Shown: positions 1-7,600 of the stretch, one piece after another
How positions within the stretch are numbered: the first letter of the stretch is position 1
How the letters are laid out: each line of letters opens with the position of its first letter
Assembly: GCA_910586615.1 (NCBI GenBank)
Contig: CAJUJP010000080.1
Span: forward strand, 1-7,915
Origin: an uncultured Lachnospiraceae bacterium
Lineage (GTDB): Bacteria; Bacillota; Clostridia; Lachnospirales; Lachnospiraceae
Length of the DNA stretch: 7,915 bases
Direction of reading: 5' to 3'
The notes under the pieces: generated by a model
Seen by the model: only the letters and a program-made list of their open reading frames with translations
Database searches by the model: none
What the model was told of the DNA's origin: nothing
Made by a program: the position numbers and the translations under genes

Positions 1-255
1 ATCGAAGGCGAAGGTGAAAATCCGGGCGGCGGCAGCGAAGGTGAAGGTGAGAATCTGGGCGGCGGCAGCGAAGGCGAAAGCGAGAATCCGGATGGCGGCA
101 GCGAAGGTGAAAGCGGAAATCCTGACAGCAGCGGAGACGGTGGCTCAACCGGAGATACAACCGGCGGCGAAAGTGAAAGCATCACACCGGGCAGCAACAG
201 CGATGATACAGTCGTTGACAACAATAACAGCGACAACAGCAATGAAAGCCAGTAA
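1..255 (+). CDS. C-terminal end of an unidentified protein with an acidic Gly/Glu/Ser/Asn-rich repeat tail (5' partial)
   Basis: The frame beginning at base 1 is open from the window edge to a TAA at 253-255, giving 84 residues of a gene that starts before the window. The visible part has three good copies and one degenerate copy of an 11-residue unit (EGEGENPGGGS-like), then a Gly/Ser/Thr stretch and an Asn/Asp/Ser-rich end (DNNNSDNSNESQ). It is strongly acidic, has no hydrophobic segment, no LPXTG-type sorting signal and no recognisable domain, so function cannot be assigned. Such tails often act as flexible linkers or surface-exposed extensions in Firmicute proteins, but that is inference. 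I chose this frame because the periodicity gives a coherent acidic repeat and because the stop lies 26 bases before a strong hairpin. The +1 frame is also open here, as an Ala/Lys-rich string (14-268), which I read as a shadow of the repeat. Confidence 0.7.
   Translation: MEGEGENPGGGSEGEGENLGGGSEGESENPDGGSEGESGNPDSSGDGGSTGDTTGGESESITPGSNSDDTVVDNNNSDNSNESQ
4..135 (+). repeat. 33-bp tandem repeat, about four copies, inside the partial gene
   Basis: Units lie at 4-36, 37-69, 70-102 and a degenerate one at 103-135. Each encodes an 11-residue block of the form EGE(G/S)EN(P/L)(G/D)GGS. Differences between the first three copies are mostly third-position or G/S and P/L changes, while the fourth has lost the GGGS end. 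The array probably continues upstream of the window. In-phase 33-bp units of this kind are prone to copy-number change by slippage or recombination without breaking the frame. Confidence 0.85.
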
Positions 256-281
256 CAAAATTTTGTAGTACATTCTCTTTA

Positions 282-330
282 AAAGGAACCGGGAACTGTC
301 ATGAGAAATCAGACAGTTTCCGGTTCCTTT
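282..330. terminator. Bidirectional intrinsic terminator between converging genes
   Basis: Arms at 282-300 and 312-330 are complementary over 19 bp with a single G-U wobble, around an 11-base loop (301-311). The outer end of the stem is A/T-rich (AAAGG...CCTTT), so each strand ends its hairpin in a short run of T (three on plus, four on minus). The U-tracts are short, so the stem strength must do most of the work. The hairpin sits 26 bases after the stop of the upstream plus gene and directly at the end of the minus-strand AraC gene. Its right arm encodes the last codons of that regulator and its loop carries the stop codon. Confidence 0.78.
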
Positions 331-1082
331 ATGTCGTCAACATTCCAGCTTGAACGGGAATGCATATTGCGGTATTTCTTCGGAGTCATGCCAGTATAGT
401 TTTTGAAGAGCTGTATGAAATGACTCTGGGAAGAGAAAGACAGGTAATTTGTGATCTCAACCAGGCTGTAATCGCAGAACTTCAGGAGATTCTGTGCCTT
501 TTCAATCTTTTTTTCCCGGATATAATCACTGACGGATATTCCTGTTTCTTTTTTAAAAACGCGGGACAGATAACTTGCGGACAGTCCTGTATATTCTGCC
601 AGGTCTTCTATGGTGATCCGCTCTTTGATATGAACATAAATATAGTCAATACAGGCGGTGACTGCCTTGGAGGTTCCCATATTTCTCACCACGAGCCGCA
701 TTTTGCCGGTGAAATCCAATACCATACGGTCGTGGAGGTCTATTACGGCCTGCGTGGTATGCAGATTGTCCAGTTTTAAAATATAAAAATCACTGAGCCG
801 GAAAGCAAGTTCCATTTCCATGCCGGATTCCACGCATAATCTTGTGATAAACGCGGTGGTGATCACGAAATGGTATTTCAGATTCGTTACGGGGTCCCGT
901 GAAAGCATTCCCACGCCTTCCGATTCGGTGAAGCGTTTCTGTTTACAATTCTGGTATACAAAGTCAATATCGCCGGAACTCACCGCGTGAAAAAACATGT
1001 TTTCTTCGTTGATCGGGCGGTGGAACATTTCGTTCTCACTGTCCTGAGTTTCCTGCAGGTGCCAATCCTGTGTCAGATCCAT
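309..1082 (-). CDS. AraC/XylS-family transcriptional regulator
   Basis: Complete 257-residue DNA-binding protein. The C-terminal AraC-type domain spans about residues 138-240. The first helix-turn-helix is near 156-177 (TIEDLAEYTGLSASYLSRVFKK) and the second near 205-228. The family signature at its end reads FSSQSHFIQLFKNYTGMTPKKYR. The N-terminal 135 residues are not a cupin. They resemble the helical sensor half of many Lachnospiraceae AraC regulators (LSRDPVTNLKYHFVITTAFITRLCVESGM, then LSDFYILKLD and a helix around LHDRMVLDF); this is from memory of the family, and the ligand is unknown. The start at 1082 is preceded by a weak AAAAGAG site 10 bases upstream. An ATGATG just upstream is out of frame. 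The gene is divergent from the giant FnIII-RHS gene, which suggests but does not prove that it controls that gene. Its last six codons form one arm of the terminator hairpin. Confidence 0.93.
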   Translation of the reverse strand: MDLTQDWHLQETQDSENEMFHRPINEENMFFHAVSSGDIDFVYQNCKQKRFTESEGVGMLSRDPVTNLKYHFVITTAFITRLCVESGMEMELAFRLSDFYILKLDNLHTTQAVIDLHDRMVLDFTGKMRLVVRNMGTSKAVTACIDYIYVHIKERITIEDLAEYTGLSASYLSRVFKKETGISVSDYIREKKIEKAQNLLKFCDYSLVEITNYLSFSSQSHFIQLFKNYTGMTPKKYRNMHSRSSWNVDDIKEPETV

Positions 1083-1159
1083 AATACATCATCTCTTTTT
1101 TGGTTTTGCTGAATAGAAGTTGTGACAGCCATGTTGAAAGTCTGTCTGTTATTAAATGT

Positions 1160-1188
1160 ACTATAGCATGGATCAGGAATTTTTACAA
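1160..1188 (-). promoter_or_regulatory. Sigma-A-type promoter of the AraC gene with an extended -10
   Basis: Read on the minus strand, a -35 of TTGTAA (1188-1183) is separated by 17 bases from a -10 of TATAGT (1165-1160). The -10 is preceded by TGC, an extended -10 motif. Transcription would begin near 1153 and leave a leader of about 70 bases before the AraC start at 1082. A perfect TATAAT also occurs on this strand at 1193-1188 but lacks a good -35 at the right distance. Confidence 0.6.
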
Positions 1189-1203
1189 TTATACATGTTT
1201 TAT

Positions 1204-1242
1204 GCAGGTTTTTAGCAGGACTGTGTTTACATATTGCGTAAA
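1204..1242. promoter_or_regulatory. Candidate regulator-binding elements (direct repeat and dyad)
   Basis: Two GCAGG copies at 1204-1208 and 1215-1219 are exactly 11 bp apart, about one helical turn. That is the spacing expected for the two helix-turn-helix units of one AraC monomer. Just downstream, 1226-1242 is a partial dyad, TTTAC-N7-GTAAA. Both lie just upstream of the -35 of the AraC promoter and 58 to 97 bases before the giant gene, so they could serve either. Short motifs like these can occur by chance in A/T-rich DNA. Confidence 0.25.
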
Positions 1243-1283
1243 ATCTCCTTTTTATTAATCAGCCGGCAAAAAATATGAAAGAA

Positions 1284-1290
1284 AAAGGAG
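1284..1290 (+). promoter_or_regulatory. Ribosome-binding site that fixes the start of the giant gene
   Basis: AAAGGAG ends 10 bases before ATG 1301. The same frame is closed upstream by TAA at 1256-1258, and no ATG, GTG or TTG lies in frame between that stop and 1301. The protein therefore cannot be extended at its N terminus within this DNA, which makes the absence of a signal peptide a real property rather than a start-site error. Confidence 0.85.
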
Positions 1291-1300
1291 AGAGTATAAT

Positions 1301-4300
1301 ATGAGTCAGTTAAATATTCAAGCAGTGATCAACGACGACGGTTCCGTTTCGATCAGTTGGTCTCCGATTCCAAAAACAGTAAAATATAAGGCACGTATGT
1401 ACGCCGATAAAATCTGGGTGTTTAATGATGACAATCTTACAACCACATCCTACAGGACAGCGAAAAATCTGGAAGCGGGTAAGGTTTATTACATTGTTGT
1501 CAGTAGCTATGCAGCTAATAACAGCAGTCTTGCTTCAGAGAAAAAGACACTGATCTTCCCCAGCGATTTCTATACCAGCAGACCTGTGGGAGTACCGCAG
1601 AATGTTAAGGCGAAGGCTATGGTCTCGGCTATTGAGATCAGTTTTGATGCGGTGCAGTATGCCAGGAGTTATGACATCCTGTTTGATAATACAGTCTATA
1701 ATACGACCGGCACAACCAAGCTTTTTACCGGTCTGCCTTCCAAGTCGAACCATACCTACGCGGTTCGTGCCAAAAATGCGAAGTATACGGGAAATTACAG
1801 TAAGACGCAGAATATTCAGACCCTTCCGGTCAGTCCGGCGGTACCCGGAGGCATCAGGAAGACGGCGACGGAGACCTCTGCAACAATCAGCTGGAATGCG
1901 GTCAGCGGCGCGATAGGGTACGATATCCTGTTTAACGGCAGTACTTATAGTCTGACTGCCACAACAAGAACTTTTACGGGCCTGACACCAGGCAGAAGCT
2001 ATACCTTTCAGGTGAGAGCCAGAAATGCCGATGTGGCCGGCGCATACAGTTCTTCGCTTACGGTGGCTACACCGGCCAGGCCGCCTGCATCTGTAAGCGC
2101 TGTCAGCACGGAACAGTCGATTACCGTAAACTGGAGTAAGGTGGAAGGAGCATTCGGCTATTATGCAAAACTGAAGGATTCGGAAGTTGCGATGCCAGGT
2201 TCGGCAACATCCAATGTCTTTTCGAATCTTTTGCCAAAGACTTCGTATACTTATCAGGTATGCTGCAGAAGTCAGGACGGGACAGGCAGCTACAGCCCGG
2301 CGAAGTCGATTACCACACTTGCCAAAGCGCCTGTAATTCCTGCGGATCTGTCCTGTGAAACCACGGAGAATTCTGCTACGGTCAGATGGAATGCGGTCAG
2401 CGGCGCGACGGGATATGATGTGCTTTTTGACGGAAATGTTTACAGTGTGAGCGGAACATCCAGAACATTTACCGGTTTGCAGGAAAATACGGAATATGGA
2501 TACCGGGTGCGCTCAAAGAATTCTGACAGGGTTGGGGAGTACAGCCCGGAAAAGAAAGTAAAGACCACACCCAAAGCTCCCGCAGGCGCAAGCGGTGTAT
2601 GCAATGAAAATTCGGCTACCATCAGCTGGAATGCGGTGGCCGGTGCGACCAGCTATGATCTGTTGTTTAACGGCAAAGTGTACCGGGTATCGGGAACATC
2701 TTATAAAGTCACCGGGCTGACACCCAACAGCAGGCATACCTGTCAGGTGCGGGTGAACAATGCAAATGGTTCCAGTTCCTACTGTGCGGCCGTAACATTT
2801 ACAACAACACCGAAACCGCCCGCAAATTCCAGTGTGAGTACAGCACAGACCTCTGTGGTGGTCAGGTGGGATGCGGTTAGTGGCGCCACCGGCTATGATG
2901 TGCTGTTCAACGGCAAGGTCTACAGCACAACCGGTACTGTTGCGAACATTACCGGATTACAGCCGAACACATCCTACAGTTATTCGATCCGTGTGTGCAA
3001 CCAAGACGGATCCAGCTCATACAGTTCAGCGAAAACGGTGAAAACGCTTCCTTACGCGCCTTCCACCTATCCGACAGTGCAGGCCGTATGCAAATCAGAT
3101 TCCGTTACACTGTCCTGGAATGCGGTGTCAGGCGCTACCAAATATGATCTGGAATTTGACAAAAAGGTCTACACGATGACGGGTACTTCCAGGACGTTCA
3201 CCGGGCTTGAGAGCGAGACGAAGTACAGCTTCAGAATCCGGGCGGGCAATGACGGCGGATACAGCAGATATTCACCCTATCAGACAGCCACAACGGATAT
3301 GCAGATACCGGGGGTTCCCACAGGGATCACGGCAACGCCGGATATCTACACTGTGGACATCAAATGGGATCCTGTCCCGAAAGCCTCTGTCTACGAAGTT
3401 CTGTTTGACGGATCTGTCTATGCATCTGATAAACCGAGCAATGTGATGATTGGTCTACGGGAGAATACAACCTACCGCTATCAGGTGCGTGCCGGAAACA
3501 GAGCCGGGAAAAGTGCCTATTCTGCCGCTCAGACAGTAAAAACACGTATGAGGCCTCCGCTTATGCCCATCGTTACCTCGGCAACTGCCACATCCGATAC
3601 TGTTACGATAAACTGGCATATTTCAGGAAGGGCTGCCGGATACAGAATTTCCCTTAACGGTACTGTTTATCAGGTAACAGGAGAGACGACAACTACAAAG
3701 ACAATTTCCGGGCTGACGCCGGGTACGGAGTATGAGTATGCAGTCTGTGCATACAATGACGGTGGCAGCAGCGGATATAGCAGCCCGAAGACGATCTGTA
3801 CCATTCCGTCGGCACCTGCCGGGCTTACAGCTGAGCCGAAAGCACATTCAGTAAAGATCATCTGGCAGAGAACTGCGGGAGCAGACAAATATACACTGAC
3901 CTTTAACGGGCAGAATTATGTGACGAGTGAACCTTTTTATGAAGTGGACGGGCTGAACCCCAATACAGTCTATCAGTTCCGGGTCAATGCCGGAAATGCC
4001 AGCGGCAGCAGTGCGTTCAGCAGTTATCATGAGACGCGCACGCTGCTTGAAACACCTGCAAACGTCCGCGCAGAAGTGAAAGCGCGGGAAATCACTGTCA
4101 GCTTTGACGAGGTGACAGGAGCAGACAGCTATCTGATTCTGTTTGGCGGAGAAACATACAGTACCACAGTACCGTGCAAAACATTCACCGGACTGGAACC
4201 GGAAAAGGAATATACCTATTCGGTCTGTGCGAAAAACGCCTATGTGGAAAGTGAATACAGCGAACAGCAAAGTGTGGAAACTCTTCCTGTAGGACCGGCA

Positions 4301-4612
4301 GTGCCCTCTGACGTGATGGCACAGGCAGACTTGAACAGTGTGACGGTAAGCTTCAGCCCGGTATCGGGTGCGGATGATTATGACATCAAATTTGACGGCA
4401 GGATGATTCATGTGTCACAGGAAGAGGCGCCGGCAGTTCAGAACATGGAGGCGTACAGCGGCAGTGAAACATATCTGATGGAGAGGTGGCAGGATAAGAT
4501 TTATCGTGTATTTTCCGGTCTGAATCCGAACACGGAACATACCTATTGTGTACGGGCAAATAATGCCGAGGGTTCCAGTAAGTTCAGCGCGCAGGGGAGA
4601 ATCATGACCGAC
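1301..4612 (+). repeat. Array of 13 fibronectin type III-like modules
   Basis: Approximate module boundaries by residue: 1-94, 95-175, 176-258, 259-340, 341-423, 424-503, 504-583, 584-666, 667-749, 750-835, 836-915, 916-995, 996-1104. Each shows the FnIII pattern: a Trp (or Phe) in strand B, as in ISWNAVSGATGYDVLF; a TFTGL turn; P-N/G-T-x-Y-x-Y before strand F; xVRAxN; then a Y-S-x-A end and a Thr-Pro linker. Modules 3, 5, 6, 7 and 8 are most alike. Module 1 is the most diverged and module 13 carries an insertion. The array probably acts as a rigid stalk, spacer or carbohydrate/protein-binding arm in front of the RHS shell. Confidence 0.88.
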
Positions 4613-7600
4613 ATCAGCAGACAGGGCGGGCTGGCAGACCGGACGGATGGAAAGGTTTATCCTGACGGCAGAATGTCATACACAGGGAATGATCCGGTCA
4701 GTGCATTGACAGGCGCTTTTCTGTGGAGCTACACCTGGCTGGAAAATTTCGGAAGAGACGGACTGCACTTTACGGCGATGTATGATTCCCGGAGAGATGA
4801 AGTTGACAGTGTTTTGGGAAAGAAATGGTCTTACTCCTTCAATTACATACTGTATATGGATGAAAATTATATGTATTTCAGCATGCCTTACGGGGATGTG
4901 ATTCCCTTTGTAAAGGAAGAGGGAAACAGCTTCCGGCCGGCGGAAGGCGTTCAGACTGTATATACGATGGTGCAGGCAGAAGACGGTTCTTATGTGGTGG
5001 AAAAAGAGGATGGCACCAGATATGTCTTCGATTCAGGTATGCATCTGAGCAGAATCGAGGAAAACGGTCTGGTAAAATACAGGTTTGAGACAAATACAGC
5101 AGGACAGATCATAGGGATCAAAGGGCGCCACAGGGAAAGTCTGAGTCTGACATATACCGGAGGACATATTACCGGCGTTACGGATACCATGGAAAATACA
5201 GTTTCCTTTACCTATGAGGCAGGAAGGCTTGTGTCAGCAGCCAATGCCGATGGAAGAAGCATGTCTTTTACCTACGATGAGAGAGACAGATTATTATCCG
5301 TGTCTGATTTTGCCGGACAGGTCTATCTGGTCAATCAGTATGATGCCAGGGGCAGAATTGTGAAGCAGACTACGGCAGGCAGAGGAGACAGTCATGTTTC
5401 CTATGATGAAAATAACAGAAGGACTGTCTTTAGAGATGAGCTTGGACATGCGGTAAGCTACTGGTATGATGAGGCAGGCTGCATTACCGATATTGAATCG
5501 GAAGGAGATAACGTTCAGAACAGCTATGACGGAAAAGGAAGACTGATTAAGCGTGTGGACGCGCTGGGCAATATTACACAGATGTCCTATGACGCGTGCG
5601 GGCGTATGAATTGTGTAACGTATCCTGACGGCTCGAAAGAACAGGTTTTCTATAACGATAGAAATCTTCCTGTGAAAGTGGTGAAACGGGACGGAGCGGA
5701 ATGTCTGTACCGGTATGATGACAATAATAACCTGATCGAAGCACAGGATGAACGGGGTAACAGCAGCATTTATGCATATGACGAAGAGGACCATCTGATC
5801 TCCTGCACGGATAAGAACGGAAATGTGTGGACCTATGCTTATGATGAGGCAGATCATCTGCAGCAGGCACAGGATCCCGACGGAAATCTCTATCAGTACA
5901 GCCATGATACCGCAGGAAGAATGACTTCCTATACCTCACCGGATGAAAAGACCATATCCTATCAATATTCAGCCGCAGGAGACCTGATCCAGGTGGAAGA
6001 TGCGGACGGCACAGTGGTTTTTGCCTATGATGCCAACGGAAACAGGACATCGGTGACAGACCGCAGAGGCAATGAGCAGCGGATGGAATATAATGCCATG
6101 GGACAGCTTACTCTTGTTACGGATTATATGGGGAATGAGTATCATTTTTCCTATGATCAGAAGGGAAATCTGAAGAAAAAGACAGACCCGCTGGGAGCAG
6201 AGAACAGTTATGTCTATGACGCAAGAGGCAACAACACGGCATGGACCGATGGAAACGGCAATATGACTGCGTATTCGTTCGATGCCTGCAGCCAGTTGAC
6301 GGAAGTAACAGATGCGGCGGGCGGTATCGTACATTATGCATATGATACAATGGGACGCGTTACCACCATAACAGATCCGCTTGCACATCAGACATCCTAC
6401 ACCTATGATGCTGAAGGACGTGTTACCGGAAGGACGGATGCGCTTGGCAGCAGTGTAAGCTATACCTATGATCAGGCAGGTAATCTTTTGACCAGAACTG
6501 ATGAGGAAGGTGTGGTCACGGCGTATGCCTATGACGAAGACAACAGGTTGATCTCCATCACATCTGTAGCGGGAGTTACCCGGTTTACTTATGATAAATC
6601 AGGAAGAGTGACGGCCGTAGAAGCTCCGGACGGAAGCAGTGAGACAGCGGCATATGATGCAGATGGAAAACTGACACAGTTTTCAGACAGAGAAGCCAAT
6701 AAGACGACCTATGTATATGACAAATCCGGGCGGATTGCAGAGATCACTCTGCCGAATGGCGCAAAAACGGCCTATCAGTATGATGCCAACGGTAACTGTA
6801 CAAAGATTACGGATGCGGAAGGACACAGCAGCAGCTTTGTCTATGATGCGAATAACCGAATGACGGCCATGACCGATCCGGAAGACAGGACAACGGATTA
6901 TGTATACGATGCGGCAGGACGGCTCATATCTGTCACCGATGCCAGAGGAAGCCGGTGGACTTTTACCTACGATAACAACGGCAATCTGGTCAGCGAGACA
7001 AATCCTCTGGGCGGTATCAGGATTTATAGATACGACTGCCTGAACCGCAGGACGGAAAGCCAGGATGAAGAAGGCCATAAGCGCCTCTATGCCTATGACG
7101 AAGCCGGCAATCTGATTTCTTTTACAGATGCCAATGACAACAAGTGGACTTATGCTTATGACGCGGCGAACCGCCTGACCAGCGTGACAGACCAAAACGG
7201 CGACAGTCTGGCAGTGGAATATACCAAAACCGGAAAAATAGCAAAAGTGACAGACAAGGAAGGCGTCGAGACAAGCTACAGCTATGATGATCTGGGCCGA
7301 ATGACCTGTATGCAGGATGCAATGCAGCACAGTCTGGAATTTACCTATGATAAAATGGGAAGAGTGCTGACCCGAAAGGACGCAAACGGAAATGTGACAG
7401 AGTACACCTATTCCCCGGCGGGACATCTTTTGACGAAAAAGGATCCGGAAGGCGGCATCACAACATATGCTTATAATGCGGCAGGACAGATCGAAAAAAT
7501 GACGGATGCAGCGGGCAATACCACATCCTATACCCGGAACCTGCTTGGACAGGTAACGGCGGTCAGAAACGCGCTGGAAGAGGAGATTACTTTTACCTAT

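Larger units (their letters stand above)
1083..1300. promoter_or_regulatory. Divergent intergenic region between the AraC gene and the giant FnIII-RHS gene
   Basis: This 218-bp A/T-rich spacer must hold the promoters for both flanking genes. The minus-strand promoter is clear (1160-1188). For the plus gene I find no convincing sigma-70-type pair. The nearest is TTTACA at 1226-1231, followed only by weak A/T-rich hexamers between 1250 and 1258, and TTGAAA at 1134-1139 with TACTAT 19 bases on. Weak core promoter elements fit a gene that needs an activator such as the adjacent AraC protein, but this is inference. Confidence 0.5.

Noticed and set aside
14..268. Plus-strand Ala/Lys-rich 84-residue frame
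   Set aside because: It is the +1 shadow of the 33-bp repeat. The frame starting at base 1 gives a coherent acidic repeat and is open from the edge.
360..779. Plus-strand 139-residue frame
   Set aside because: Lies wholly antisense to the AraC gene, which has clear family motifs. No ribosome-binding site or domain.
1124..1146. GACAG...CTGTC inverted repeat in the AraC leader
   Set aside because: Only a 5-bp stem around a 13-base loop, and too weak to call a regulatory structure.
1226..1258. TTTACA with a downstream A/T-rich hexamer as promoter of the giant gene
   Set aside because: A usable -10 (TATTAA) is 21 bases away, and the hexamers at 17-18 bases are poor. Not enough to call a promoter.
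3848..4411. Minus-strand 187-residue frame
   Set aside because: Antisense to FnIII modules 10-13. Composition (Arg/His/Cys/Phe mixture) is typical of a reverse shadow and no family is recognisable.
5294..5905. Minus-strand 203-residue Ile/Val-rich frame
   Set aside because: Reverse complement of YD repeats. The periodic hydrophobicity comes from the repeat period and mimics membrane segments, but it is not a gene.
6683..7426. Minus-strand 247-residue frame with about 21-residue periodicity
   Set aside because: Also antisense to the YD array. Its apparent internal repeats mirror the 63-bp coding repeats on the plus strand.
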